A stretch of 64,000 nt of DNA, taken from positions 181,224 to 245,223 of the forward strand of contig NZ_LMRA01000034.1 of NCBI RefSeq assembly GCF_001424705.1, given 5' to 3'. The notes under the pieces were generated by a model that saw nothing but the letters and a program-made list of their open reading frames with translations, had not been told where the DNA came from and searched no databases. The DNA comes from Methylobacterium sp. Leaf465. GTDB taxonomy: Bacteria > Pseudomonadota > Alphaproteobacteria > Rhizobiales > Beijerinckiaceae. Position numbers and translations under genes: made by a program. This document shows, piece by piece, positions 8,400 through 17,365 of the stretch (position 1 is the stretch's first letter; the number at the start of each line of letters is the position of its first letter).

Positions 8400-9421
8400 G
8401 CGATCCGCCGCGACGCGAGGAGGGCGGCCGCCGCCAGGAAGGCGAGGGCGGCGGGCCAGGGCCAGAGGTCCTTGCGCAGGGGCACCGGCGGCGCCTTGGC
8501 GCGCCCGCCCTCGATCGCGTCGATGGCGTCCGCCATGGCGATGAGGTCGTCGGTGGTCTTCACGCGGAACATCCGGCCGCCGGTGAGATCCGCGATCTCG
8601 CGCAGGGTCTCGGTGTCGACGACGTCCTGCTCGCCGTCGGCGTTGGAGAGGTCGCGGGGGCCCAGCGCGATGGTGTGGACCCGGACGCCGAGCTCCTTGG
8701 CGAGGCCGGCCACGTCCCGGGGCGTGGTCTGGCCGGCATTGTTGGCGCCGTCCGTCATCAGGATCACCACCTTGGCGGTGGCCACCGGCGCGCCCTCGGC
8801 CTCCGGTCCCGCCGGGGTCAGGCGCTTGAGGGCGAGGCCCAGGCCGTCGCCGATGCCGGTGGAGCGCCCGACGAGGCCGATGGTCGCCTCGTCGAGGGCG
8901 CGGGCGACGGTGGCGGTGTCGAAGCTCGGGCTCGCGGCGACGTAGGATTCGTTGGCGAAGATGACGAGACCGATGCGGTCGCCGGCCCGGCGGCGGATGA
9001 AGTCGGTGCCGACGCGCTTGACCGCGGCGAGCCGGGTCACGGTCTGCCCGTCCAGGGCGAAGTCGCGCCGCTCCATCGAACCCGAGAGGTCCATCACCAG
9101 CATGATCTCGCGGCCCGAGGCCGGCAGGGCGGTGGCCGGCAGGACGAGGCGCGGTCCGGCGAGGGCGACCACCAGGGCCGCCCACAGGGTCCAGACCAGG
9201 AGGGTGCGGCCGCGGCCGCGGGCCGCCACGCTGTCGCCCCGGGCGGCCTCGGCCACCAGGGAGGGGGGGACCCGCAGGGCGCCGCTCGCCCCGACCCGCT
9301 CGGGCGTCATCAGCCGGGCCGCCAGGAGCGGCAGGGGCAGGAGCAGCAGGGCATAGGGGCTCGCGAGGTCGAAGGCCGAGGCGAGGGCGGTGAGCCAGTG
9401 CGGCCAAAACTCCGTCAGCAT
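8396..9421 (-). CDS. BatA-like von Willebrand factor A protein
   Basis: A 341-residue protein: N-terminal membrane segments (residues ~18-38 and ~74-92), a VWA domain with the MIDAS motif DLSGS at 111-115 and LMTDGANN further on, and a C-terminal membrane helix (WPAALAFLAAAALLASRR). This is the classical BatA layout. It starts 3 nt after the DUF4381 gene ends and overlaps the next VWA gene by 4 nt. MoxR ATPases with VWA partners are thought to act as chaperone pairs in protein or cofactor assembly; the client here is not evident. Confidence 0.82.
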   Translation of the reverse strand: MLTEFWPHWLTALASAFDLASPYALLLLPLPLLAARLMTPERVGASGALRVPPSLVAEAARGDSVAARGRGRTLLVWTLWAALVVALAGPRLVLPATALPASGREIMLVMDLSGSMERRDFALDGQTVTRLAAVKRVGTDFIRRRAGDRIGLVIFANESYVAASPSFDTATVARALDEATIGLVGRSTGIGDGLGLALKRLTPAGPEAEGAPVATAKVVILMTDGANNAGQTTPRDVAGLAKELGVRVHTIALGPRDLSNADGEQDVVDTETLREIADLTGGRMFRVKTTDDLIAMADAIDAIEGGRAKAPPVPLRKDLWPWPAALAFLAAAALLASRRIA

Positions 9422-9424
9422 GGC

Positions 9425-9883
9425 TCAGGCCCCGATCCGGGCGAAGAGCCGCGCCAGCTCGGCATCCACCGGGCCGGGCTCGGACGCGCCGCGCCGGTAG
9501 AGCCCCTCGGCGAAGATCCGGCCCGCGCCGGCGCTGAAGAAGGTCGTGGCGAAGAGCCGGTCGAGGGCGGCGGTCCAGGCGTCGCCCTGCGCGTCGGCCG
9601 CGGCGTCGCCCTGGAGGGTGCGGGCGAGGCGGCGCAGGAGCTGCGCCTGCGCCACCCGGCGGCGCTCCGGCGGCAGGGCGTTGGCGGCGGCGAGGTCGGC
9701 CAGGGCCGCGCGCCGGACCGAACCGCGCCGGCGCGCCCGCAACAGGCGCAGCAGGCCGAGGACGAGGGCCGCCGTGAAGCCCAGGGCGATGGCGAGCATC
9801 ACCGCCCCCTGCGCCCCGCCGGTCTCGGCGGGCAGGTGCAGGCCGCGCAGCTGGTCGAGGCCGGGCGGAGCGTCGGGCGTCAC
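9425..9883 (-). CDS. DUF4381-type membrane protein
   Basis: A 152-residue protein with one transmembrane helix near residues 27-46 ([21 protein letters not shown]), then a basic stretch and an alpha-helical C-terminal domain. Size, topology and position (between a DUF58 gene and a BatA gene) match the DUF4381 family that accompanies MoxR/Bat operons. No catalytic motif is visible. It is 42 nt after the DUF58 gene and 3 nt before BatA. Confidence 0.7.
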   Translation of the reverse strand: MTPDAPPGLDQLRGLHLPAETGGAQGAVMLAIALGFTAALVLGLLRLLRARRRGSVRRAALADLAAANALPPERRRVAQAQLLRRLARTLQGDAAADAQGDAWTAALDRLFATTFFSAGAGRIFAEGLYRRGASEPGPVDAELARLFARIGA

Positions 9884-9925
9884 CGGGCCCCTCCCTGTCG
9901 GCTTGGTACCCGAGAGCTTGGCGCC

Positions 9926-10876
9926 CTACAGCATCGCATCGAGGCGCTCCATCAGCGGCGCGTAGGCCTCCGGGCCGGCCTCGACGTCGAGGCGCAGGCC
10001 CTCGATGCCGCGCTGGGCGTAGGCGACGAGGCGGGCATCGGTGCCCGGGGAGGCCCGGTCGGTCCGGCTCGCCTGCACGGTGCCGCGCCGGCCGTCCGGC
10101 GTGGCGAAGGGGTAGAAGCCCGGCGGCCGGGCCCGCTCGAAAGCGTCGCTCACGAGGACGAGGCGGATCGACAGGCGCTCGGCCATGATCGTCAGCAGGG
10201 GATCGAAATCCGGGCCCGGCGCGTCGAGGGCGCTGCCGATGACGAGGTGACCGCCCGAGGGCAGCAGGCTCTGGGCCAGGGTCAGGGCCGGCGCGAGGGG
10301 CGGATCCGCGGCGGATCCGTCGGCCAGGGCCCGGGCATGGGCCAGCGCCAGGGCGCCGGTGAGGGCGGTCATCGCCCGCTCGCCGCCGGCCGGGCGCACC
10401 ACCACGGGCTCGCCGGCCCCCGCCGCCACGAGGCCGATGCGGCCGCCGTCGCCGACGATGCGCCAGCCGAGCAGGACCAGGGCCTCGGCCGCCGCCACCG
10501 AGCGCAGGGCGCGGCGGGTGCCGAAGAGCATGGAGGGCCGGACGTCGACGAGGAGCACCACGGCACGGTCGCGCTCGTCGTGATGGGTGCGCACGTGCAG
10601 GATGCCGGTGCGGGCGGTGGCGTTGCGGTCGATGTGCCGGCGGTCGTCGCCCTCGGACCAGAGGCGCACGTCGTCCGGCTCGGAGCCGCGCCCGCGCCGA
10701 CGGGTCACGATCCCGCCGGGCAGGCCCGCCAGCGTCCGGGTGGCCGGCCCGGAGCCGCGCCGGGCGAGGTGGCGCAGGCCCATCAGCGCCTCGCCCGAGA
10801 GGTGGATGCCCGGCGCCATCAGCGGGTCGGTGGCCGGCAGGGCGGCTGCGGCTTGGGCCGGGCTCGGCACGGTCAT
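9926..10876 (-). CDS. DUF58 domain protein (MoxR-associated)
   Basis: A 316-residue cytoplasmic-looking protein with the DUF58 hallmark (DVRLWSEGDDRRHIDRNATARTG) near residues 75-95, followed by a VWA-like part (VVLLVDVRPSM). DUF58 genes almost always follow moxR ATPase genes, as here (8 nt gap). The frame is open far upstream through moxR, but the domain starts after the ATG at 10876. In methylotrophs a related protein (MxaS) is encoded with the methanol dehydrogenase genes; this copy sits in a Bat operon with no dehydrogenase nearby. Confidence 0.85.
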   Translation of the reverse strand: MTVPSPAQAAAALPATDPLMAPGIHLSGEALMGLRHLARRGSGPATRTLAGLPGGIVTRRRGRGSEPDDVRLWSEGDDRRHIDRNATARTGILHVRTHHDERDRAVVLLVDVRPSMLFGTRRALRSVAAAEALVLLGWRIVGDGGRIGLVAAGAGEPVVVRPAGGERAMTALTGALALAHARALADGSAADPPLAPALTLAQSLLPSGGHLVIGSALDAPGPDFDPLLTIMAERLSIRLVLVSDAFERARPPGFYPFATPDGRRGTVQASRTDRASPGTDARLVAYAQRGIEGLRLDVEAGPEAYAPLMERLDAML

Positions 10877-10884
10877 GGTCGCGC

Positions 10885-11895
10885 TCAGAGGGCCCGCACC
10901 CGCTGGACGAGGCCGCGGATGATGCCCCGGGCCGTCTGACCCTCGGCGGCGGCGCGCCAGGTCAGGCCGATGCGGTGGGCGAGGGCGTCGGCGGCGAGGT
11001 CCGCCACGTCCTCCGGGATGACGTGGTCGCGGCCGTGCAGATAGGCCCGCGCCTTGCCGGCGAGCATCAGCGCCAGGGTGCCGCGCGGGGAGGCCGGGTG
11101 CTCGATGGCGGCGCGCAGGTCGGGGGCCGCCGCGTCGGTGCGGGTGCCGGCGACCAGCCGCACGAGGTAGTCCTTGAGGGCCGGGGAGACGTAGACGTTG
11201 AGGGCGGCTTCCCGGGCGGCCCGGATCTCCGCCACGGAGAGCCGCACCGGCATCGCCTCGGCGTGGTGGTTCAATTCGCCCTCGACGAGGTCGAGGATGC
11301 GGCGCTCGGCGGCCTCGTCCGGCATCTCCACCAGGACGTGGAGGAGGAAGCGGTCGAGCTGCGCCTCGGGCAGCGGGAAGGTGCCCGCGTGCTCGATCGG
11401 GTTCTGGGTCGCCACCACCATGAACGGGTCGGGCAGCGCATGGGTGTGGCCCGAGACCGTGATCTGACCCTCGGCCATGGCCTCGAGCAGGGCCGACTGC
11501 ACCTTCGGCGGCGCGCGGTTCACCTCGTCGACGAGGACGAGGGAGTGGAACAGGGGGCCGGGCAGGAACTCGAAGTCGCCGGCATCCTGGCGCCACACGG
11601 TGGTGCCGGTCAGGTCGGCGGGCATCAGGTCGGGGGTGCACTGGATGCGGGCGAAGCTGCCGTCGAGCCCGTCCGACAGGCGCTTGACCGCGCGGGTCTT
11701 GGCGAGGCCGGGGGCGCCCTCGATGAGGAGATGGCCGCCGGTGAGGAGGCCGATGAGGAGGCGCTCGACCATCGCGTCGGCGCCGATGAGCCCGTGCAGG
11801 AGGCCCTCGCGGAGCGCGAGGATGCGGCCGCGCAGGGCGGCGTCCACGGGCGGAGCGCCGGTCGCCGGCCGTTCGGCGAGGGCCGCGCCGCTCAT
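10885..11895 (-). CDS. moxR: MoxR-family AAA+ ATPase
   Basis: A 336-residue AAA+ ATPase, first gene of the seven-gene Bat operon plus beta-lactamase. It has Walker A EGAPGLAKT (residues 59-67), Walker B LVLVDEVNRAPP, sensor ATQNPIEHAGTFPLPEAQLDRF, and the C-terminal lid. MoxR ATPases work with VWA proteins as chaperones in assembling or activating clients. The open frame runs 97 codons further upstream through a 15-bp tandem repeat (CSAES/CPAET units), but family homology begins near the ATG at 11895, which is therefore preferred. Confidence 0.92.
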   Translation of the reverse strand: MSGAALAERPATGAPPVDAALRGRILALREGLLHGLIGADAMVERLLIGLLTGGHLLIEGAPGLAKTRAVKRLSDGLDGSFARIQCTPDLMPADLTGTTVWRQDAGDFEFLPGPLFHSLVLVDEVNRAPPKVQSALLEAMAEGQITVSGHTHALPDPFMVVATQNPIEHAGTFPLPEAQLDRFLLHVLVEMPDEAAERRILDLVEGELNHHAEAMPVRLSVAEIRAAREAALNVYVSPALKDYLVRLVAGTRTDAAAPDLRAAIEHPASPRGTLALMLAGKARAYLHGRDHVIPEDVADLAADALAHRIGLTWRAAAEGQTARGIIRGLVQRVRAL

Positions 11896-11941
11896 GCGGA
11901 GGGGCTCGCGCCGGCCGGCCGGAGCGCCCGGATCGTCGATG

Positions 11942-12025
11942 GGGCAAGTCTCTGCAGGGCAAGTCTCTGCAGGGCAAGCCTCTGCAAGGCAGGACTCTGC
12001 GGAACAGGACTCTGCGGAGCAGGAA
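11942..12025. repeat. 15-bp tandem repeat upstream of moxR
   Basis: Five head-to-tail 15-bp units lie at 11942-11956, 11957-11971, 11972-11986, 11987-12001 and 12002-12016, with a degenerate sixth unit after them. Units 1 and 2 are identical (GGGCAAGTCTCTGCA); the others drift to AGGCAGGACTCTGCG. They are within the 372-nt region between moxR and the Cys/Met-rich gene, 46 nt before the moxR start, so in its leader. The period is a multiple of three, so they also keep a frame open upstream of moxR. Besides these units I see nothing definite in 11896-12267. Confidence 0.8.
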
Positions 12026-12267
12026 CGGTGGGCCGGTCCATGCGCGTCTCCTCGGTGATCTTTTTTGGGTCGGATTCTTGCGCGATCCGCCTCCTTCGGG
12101 TGTGCCCGCTGCGCGGGGCGGGCGTCAATCCCGCCCCGGCATCCGCGAGGCCGCAGGGCACGGGCCGGGGCACCCGGTCCGGACACAACTCTGCGGGCGC
12201 GGCCTCGTTTTCGCGTGCCGCCTCGTCTTCGACCACGGCCTCGGCGGGAGACGTCGTCCGGTCCGGT

Positions 12268-12495
12268 TCAGAGCTTCTTCGACATCGGGGCCGCGCCGTG
12301 TCCGGCCATGCCCGCGCAGCAGCAGGCGGCCTTCTTGGTCCGGGACGGCTTCATGGCGCCCGCCCGCATGTCCATCTTGCCTTGGCCGCACATCATGCCG
12401 GCGCCGCCTCCGCAGCACCCGGCGGCCTGGGCGGGAACGAGGCTGGCCAGGGCGAGGCCGGCGGCCAGGGCGAGGGCGGTCACACACGTGTGCAT
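12268..12495 (-). CDS. Small secreted Cys/Met-rich peptide
   Basis: A 75-residue protein with a Sec signal peptide (VTALALAAGLALASLVPAQA, cleavage likely after AQA). The ~50-residue mature part has two cysteine pairs or triplets (CCGGG, CCCAGM), many Met and His (MMCGQGKMDM, MAGHG) and several Lys. Such composition suggests binding of copper or another soft metal in the periplasm, but I do not recognise the family and no metal-transport gene is beside it. It is divergent from the dehalogenase-like gene at 12637. Confidence 0.6.
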   Translation of the reverse strand: MHTCVTALALAAGLALASLVPAQAAGCCGGGAGMMCGQGKMDMRAGAMKPSRTKKAACCCAGMAGHGAAPMSKKL

Positions 12496-12636
12496 CGGGA
12501 AAATCCTGCTGAGGAGGGCGGATGGGGCGGATCTAGTCGGAAAATCGCCCGCTTCCAGCCGAAGCGACGCTGTCCGCGATTGCGAACCGGCGCCCGGCCC
12601 CGTGCGTTCCCCCGGCCCCTGCCGGAGGCGCCGCCC

Positions 12637-13536
12637 GTGACCACCGATCTCTTCCCCCGCTTCGCCGCCCCTTGGATCGACATCCCGGCCGGCCGCTTCT
12701 TCGCCCGCATCGGCGGGCCGGAGGACGGGAGGCCGGTGCTGCTCCTCCACGGCTTCCCGCAGAGCCACGCCTGCTGGCACCGGATCGCGCCGGCCCTCGC
12801 CGAGCGCCATCGGGTGATCTGCCTCGACCTCAAGGGCTACGGCTGGTCCGCCGCGCCGGAGGGCGACCCGCGCCACGAGGCCTACGCCAAGCGGACCCTC
12901 GCGGCCGAGGTGGTGGCGGTGATGGAATCCCTGGGCCACGTCCACTTCGCCCTGGTCGGTCACGACCGGGGTGCGCGCATCGGCTACCGCCTCGCCCTCG
13001 ACGAGCCCGGGCGGATCGCCCGGCTGGCCCTCCTCGACATCCTGCCGACCCTGGTCCAGTGGGAGCGGATCGAGGCCAACCCGCGCAAGCCCTCGCACTG
13101 GCACTTCCTGGCGGAGGCCGCCCCGGGGCCGGAGCAGGCCATCGGTCGCGACCCGGACGCCTATTTCGAGGGGCTGCTGCGCGACTGGAGCGGGGACAAG
13201 TCCCTCAAGGCCTTCGCCCCCGCCGCTCTGCATCTCTACCGGCAGGCCTGGGGCGTGCCCGAGCGCATCCACGCCTTCTGCGAGGATTACCGGGCGGGGG
13301 CCACCCGCGACCGGGACGCCGATCTCGCGGACCTCGCCGCCGGGCGTCGGCTGGCCTGCCCGACCCTGATCCTCACCGGCGACAGCTATCTCGACCGTGA
13401 GCCCGAGACGCCGCTCGCCGCCTGGCAGCGCACCTTCGCGCCGGGCGCCGTCGCCGCCGAGGTCACGTCCGGCCATTTCCTGGCCGAAGAGAACCCCGCC
13501 GCGTCCCTGGCGGCCCTGCAATCCTTTCTGGGGTGA
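12637..13536 (+). CDS. Fluoroacetate/haloacetate dehalogenase-like alpha/beta hydrolase
   Basis: A 299-residue alpha/beta hydrolase. Every residue known to me for fluoroacetate dehalogenase of Rhodopseudomonas palustris has a counterpart: nucleophile D110 followed by R111 and R114 (GHDRGAR), D134, the halide pocket H154-W155 (PSHWHF) and Y218 (CEDYRAG), and H280 (SGHFLAEE). That enzyme hydrolyses fluoroacetate to glycolate and fluoride through an ester intermediate; true specificity here is inferred. GTG at 12637 is chosen because it has a GGAGG site at 12624-12628 and gives an N-terminus of family length; the frame is open far upstream without homology. No export signal, so cytoplasmic. Confidence 0.8.
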   Translation: MTTDLFPRFAAPWIDIPAGRFFARIGGPEDGRPVLLLHGFPQSHACWHRIAPALAERHRVICLDLKGYGWSAAPEGDPRHEAYAKRTLAAEVVAVMESLGHVHFALVGHDRGARIGYRLALDEPGRIARLALLDILPTLVQWERIEANPRKPSHWHFLAEAAPGPEQAIGRDPDAYFEGLLRDWSGDKSLKAFAPAALHLYRQAWGVPERIHAFCEDYRAGATRDRDADLADLAAGRRLACPTLILTGDSYLDREPETPLAAWQRTFAPGAVAAEVTSGHFLAEENPAASLAALQSFLG

Positions 13537-13891
13537 GCGGGCGAGGCGGCCGGCAGAGCGTCAGATCCGCCCGCACCGGAGCTTCACACGTGTGATCCTC
13601 GCGCGCGTTCGGACGGTATTTCCGTCGCTGTCGAAGACCGAGGGCAGGGTTTCGAGCATTTGGTTCGCCGCGACGCTCCGGCAGGCCTCAGAGCGAGATG
13701 GATAAGGGATCATCGCCCCGGATCGGAAAACTTCGGAATACAACCAGGTTGCCGCAAGACTTCCATCAGTTGCAGAAAAATTCGCATACGTTAATCATTG
13801 TTTCAGCGCCGTATCACAGAAACGTGAGCACGACGCCGCGTCCCTGAGAGACCGATCAAGGTCCTGCGCCGGCGCCGGTCGCGGGGGCCTC
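13537..13891. other. Intergenic region before chemoreceptor gene
   Basis: 355 nt without a convincing gene. The 3' half (about 13720-13830) is clearly richer in A/T than its surroundings (for example AGAAAAATTCGCATACG, AATCATTGTTTC), as expected of a promoter region, and probably drives the chemoreceptor at 13892. A 60-codon minus-strand ORF at 13561-13743 has no ribosome-binding site or recognisable similarity. Confidence 0.4.
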
Positions 13892-15583
13892 ATGCGCATG
13901 TTCAACAACCTCAAGCTTCTGGGAAAGCTCGCCGTCCCGAGCCTGATCCTCATCCTCGTGGCCGTCGGACTGGTGGTCCTGGCGCGGGCCAACCTCGACA
14001 CCCTCGGGCGGAACACGACCCAGATCGTCGATGTCCGCGCCGCCCGGCTTTCCCTGGCCCAGCAACTGGCCCTGGCCGTGGACGAGGCGGTGATCGCCGA
14101 GAAGAACACCATCATCGAGACCGACGCCGCGCTGATGCAGCAGGACTTCGCCCATTACCAGGCGAGCCGGAAAGCCGCCCTCGAGGCCAGCGACCGCCTG
14201 CTCGCCCTGGCCGACACGCCGGAGCGCCGCGCCATCCTGCAGGGCGTCCGCGGCGAGCTGGAGGCGTTCTTCGCCACCGCCGACCGCTCCATCGCCCTCG
14301 GCCTGCGCAACGAGAACGCGGCGGCCGCCCAGATCTCGAAGCAGGAGGTCCGCCCGGCCCGGCTCACGATCGCCCGGAGCGTGGCGGCCCGCGTCGCCGC
14401 GAACCTGCGCGACCTCGAGATCGCCAAGCAGGCGGCGGCCGAAACGGCCGAGAGCGCCACGCGCACCCTCATCGTCACCGCCACCCTGGGCCTCGGCGTC
14501 GCGGTCGGCCTGCTCGCGCTGATCACCCTCTACGGCGTCACCCGCCCGCTCGCCGCCATGACGGCGGCGATGGGCCGGCTCGCGGCCGGCGACCTCGCCG
14601 TGACGGTCTCGGGCACCGAGCGGCGGGACGAGGTCGGTCTCCTGGCCCGCGCGCTCCAGGTCTTCAAGGACAACGCCCTGGAGGCCCGGCGCCTCGCCGA
14701 GGCGCAGGCGGCCGAGGACGCCGCCAAGATGCGCCGGGCCCAGCGTCTCGACGCCCTGACCCAGGCCTTCGAGGGCAACGTCTCGATCCTGACCCAGGGG
14801 CTGGCGGGCGCCGCCACCGAGATGGAGGCCACGGCCCAGTCGATGAGCAGCGTCGCCGCCCAGACCAACCAGCAGACCGTGATCGTCGCGGGGGCGGCCG
14901 AGGAGACCTCCGCCAACGTCCAGACGGTGGCCGCGGCCAGCGAGGAGATGTCGGCCTCGGTACAGGAGATCGTGAGCCAGGTCAGCCTGTCGGCCCGCAT
15001 CGCCGACCAGGCGGTGGAGAACGCCCAGCGCACCGACGCCACCGTGCGCCGCCTCGCCGGCACCACCGAGCGCATCGGCGCCTTCGTCGAGGTGATCTCC
15101 AGCATCGCCGCGCAGACCAATCTCCTGGCGCTCAACGCCACCATCGAGGCGGCGCGGGCCGGCGAGGCCGGCCGCGGCTTCGCCGTCGTCGCCTCCGAGG
15201 TGAAGGAACTGGCCGGGCAGACCGCCAAGGCCACGGGCGAGATCGGCGAGCGCATCACCGAGATCCGCACCGCGACCCAGGAGGCCATCACCGACATCGA
15301 GACCATCGGCCGGATCATCGGCGAGATGTCGAGCACCGCCGCCTCGATCGCCGCCGCCATGGAGGAGCAGGGGGCCGCGACCCAGGAGATCACCCGCAAC
15401 GTGCAGGAGGCGGCGCGCGGCACCGAGGAGGTGACCACCAACATCGCCGGCGTGCGCGACGGCGCCGGCCAGACGGGGGCGGCCGCCTCGCAGGTGCTCA
15501 GCGCCGCCCAGGAGCTCGCCCGGCACTCCGAGACTCTGACCCGCGCGGTCGGCGGATTCCTCGCCGACGTGAAGGCGGCCTGA
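13892..15583 (+). CDS. Methyl-accepting chemotaxis protein
   Basis: A 563-residue chemoreceptor. Order: N-terminal membrane helix (about residues 13-32), a ~150-residue helical periplasmic domain of four-helix-bundle type, a second membrane helix (about 190-215), a HAMP domain ([21 protein letters not shown]...[16 protein letters not shown]), and the long cytoplasmic coiled coil with the conserved hairpin tip ([37 protein letters not shown]). It would signal through CheA/CheW to CheY; cheY and cheZ are at 55-56 kb here, but cheA and cheW are not in the window. The ligand cannot be predicted. No CheR-binding pentapeptide ends the protein. Confidence 0.93.
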   Translation: MRMFNNLKLLGKLAVPSLILILVAVGLVVLARANLDTLGRNTTQIVDVRAARLSLAQQLALAVDEAVIAEKNTIIETDAALMQQDFAHYQASRKAALEASDRLLALADTPERRAILQGVRGELEAFFATADRSIALGLRNENAAAAQISKQEVRPARLTIARSVAARVAANLRDLEIAKQAAAETAESATRTLIVTATLGLGVAVGLLALITLYGVTRPLAAMTAAMGRLAAGDLAVTVSGTERRDEVGLLARALQVFKDNALEARRLAEAQAAEDAAKMRRAQRLDALTQAFEGNVSILTQGLAGAATEMEATAQSMSSVAAQTNQQTVIVAGAAEETSANVQTVAAASEEMSASVQEIVSQVSLSARIADQAVENAQRTDATVRRLAGTTERIGAFVEVISSIAAQTNLLALNATIEAARAGEAGRGFAVVASEVKELAGQTAKATGEIGERITEIRTATQEAITDIETIGRIIGEMSSTAASIAAAMEEQGAATQEITRNVQEAARGTEEVTTNIAGVRDGAGQTGAAASQVLSAAQELARHSETLTRAVGGFLADVKAA

Positions 15584-15740
15584 GGGGCCCGCGGGGGCGC
15601 GCCCATCTCCAGGCGATCTCCAGGGTTGACGCCCCTGGCGGTTGGCGGGAAGGAGAACGCAACCCTTCAGACGGATGCGCGGCCCCTCCCGGAGGCGGGA
15701 CGGGGCCGCGGCCGCCGCCCGCACGAGAGCGAACCCGCGC

Positions 15741-16442
15741 ATGACGACCTCCTTCCTGCCGATCGACCGCGCCGTGATCGCCCGCGAGGCGGCCAAGATG
15801 CTCCTCGAGATCAAGGCGGTGCACTTCTACCAGGAGACGCCCTTCACCTTCACCTCGGGCTGGGCGAGCCCGGTCTACATCGACTGCCGCAAGATCATCT
15901 CGTATCCGCGCCTGCGCTCCACCCTGAACGACTTCGCCGCCGCCACCATCGTGCGCGACATCGGCTACGAGTCGATCACCCACGTGGCCGGCGGCGAGAC
16001 GGCCGGCATCCCCTTCGCGGCCTGGATCTCCGACCGGCTGATGCTGCCGATGCAGTACGTGCGCAAGAAGCCCAAGGGCTTCGGCCGCAACGCCCAGATC
16101 GAGGGCGAGGTGGTGGAGGGCGCCCGGACCCTGCTGGTGGAGGATCTCGCCACCGACGGGCGCAGCAAGGCGCTGTTCTGCAAGGCCCTGCGCGATGCCG
16201 GCGCCCAGGTCGACCACTGCTTCGTGATGTTCTTCTACGACATCTTCCCCAACAGCCGCGAACTCATGGCCGACCTCGGCGTCCAGCTGCACTACCTCAC
16301 CACCTGGTGGGACGTGCTGGCGGTGGCCAAGGAGAGCGGCCACTTCGACCCGAAGATCCTCGCCGAGGTGGAGAGCTTCCTGCACGAGCCCGCCAAGTGG
16401 TCGGCGGCGCATGGCGGCATCTCCGACTACCCGCAGGCCTGA
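15741..16442 (+). CDS. pyrE: Orotate phosphoribosyltransferase
   Basis: A 233-residue enzyme of pyrimidine synthesis that makes OMP from orotate and PRPP. Visible family features are the [20 protein letters not shown] segment near the N-terminus, [11 protein letters not shown], and the PRPP-binding loop [14 protein letters not shown] (E-D-x-x-T-D-G type). This longer form with FFYDIFP is the alphaproteobacterial type. Start at ATG 15741; an upstream in-frame ATG at 15642 only adds Arg-rich sequence. Its 3' neighbour (MgtC-like) is 51 nt away on the same strand. Confidence 0.95.
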   Translation: MTTSFLPIDRAVIAREAAKMLLEIKAVHFYQETPFTFTSGWASPVYIDCRKIISYPRLRSTLNDFAAATIVRDIGYESITHVAGGETAGIPFAAWISDRLMLPMQYVRKKPKGFGRNAQIEGEVVEGARTLLVEDLATDGRSKALFCKALRDAGAQVDHCFVMFFYDIFPNSRELMADLGVQLHYLTTWWDVLAVAKESGHFDPKILAEVESFLHEPAKWSAAHGGISDYPQA

Positions 16443-16493
16443 TCCCGGTCGCGCCGTCATGGTCCCGTCACGGGACCGCGTCAGGGCAGGACG

Positions 16494-17210
16494 ATGATCC
16501 CCTTCCTGTCCGGGCCGATGCCCGAAGCCGTCAATTCGGCGATCAGCCTCCTCGTCGCCTTCGGGCTCGGCACCCTGATCGGGGCCGAGCGCCAGTACCG
16601 ACAGCGCACGGCCGGCCTGCGGACCAACGTCCTGGTGGCGGTGGGGGCGGCCGCCTTCGTCGACCTCGGCATGCGCCTCGAAGGGGCGCCCGGCGGCACC
16701 CGCACGGTGGCCTACGTGATCTCGGGCGTCGGCTTCCTCGGCGCCGGCGTGATCATGAAGGAGGGCATGAACGTCCGCGGCCTCAACACCGCCGCGACCC
16801 TCTGGTGCTCGGCCGCCGTGGGCGCTTTCGCGGGCGCCGACTTTCCCCTGGAGGCGGCCTTCGTCACCGCCGCGGTGCTCGCCGGCAACACCCTGCTGCG
16901 GCCCCTCGTCAACGCCATCAACCGCGCGCCCATCGACGAGAGCCAGACCGAGGCGACCTACGAGGTGCAGGTGACGGTGCAGGCGGACGGCGCCGGCCCG
17001 GCCCGCGACCTCCTGGTGGAGCGCCTGGAGGCGGCGCAGTACCCCGTCGGCGGGATCGAGGTGGTGGAGCGGGGCGAGGACACCGTCGAGGTGGTGGCGA
17101 CCCTGGTGGCGACGGCGGTGGCCGGCGCCGAGCTCGACGCCGTGGTGGCGGGCCTCGCGCGGATGCCCGGGATCGAGCACGCGACCTGGTCGGTGCAGAC
17201 GGCGGATTGA
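16494..17210 (+). CDS. MgtC/SapB-family membrane protein
   Basis: A 238-residue inner-membrane protein. The N-terminal ~140 residues hold four or five hydrophobic helices with the family signatures LGTLIGAERQYRQRTAGLRTNVLVAVGAA and GVGFLGAGVIMKEG...GLNTAATLWCSAAVG. The C-terminal ~90 residues are a soluble domain like the ACT-type domain of MgtC. MgtC proteins support growth at low magnesium and modulate the F-type ATP synthase in pathogens; in free-living bacteria the role is not settled. No regulatory leader for magnesium is evident upstream. Confidence 0.88.
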   Translation: MIPFLSGPMPEAVNSAISLLVAFGLGTLIGAERQYRQRTAGLRTNVLVAVGAAAFVDLGMRLEGAPGGTRTVAYVISGVGFLGAGVIMKEGMNVRGLNTAATLWCSAAVGAFAGADFPLEAAFVTAAVLAGNTLLRPLVNAINRAPIDESQTEATYEVQVTVQADGAGPARDLLVERLEAAQYPVGGIEVVERGEDTVEVVATLVATAVAGAELDAVVAGLARMPGIEHATWSVQTAD

Positions 17211-17365
17211 GGCCCGCGCGGGTGCGCCCGCGCACCTCGGCGCCCGCGGCCCGGATTGCCGGACCGACGCCTTCGTCCAACCTCCCCGGACAGGGGAGGG
17301 CGGCGCCGCCCCCGGGCGGCAAGCCCTTCACGAACCCCTTCCGCGAACCAGGGACACGGATCACC

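Noticed and set aside
10885..12186. Extended MoxR with a 97-residue N-terminal repeat region
   Set aside because: Family homology starts near the ATG at 11895; the extension translates tandem repeats and Arg-rich sequence. Kept only as a possibility in the repeat finding.
13561..13743. 60-codon minus-strand ORF
   Set aside because: No ribosome-binding site and no recognisable fold; it sits in a probable promoter region.
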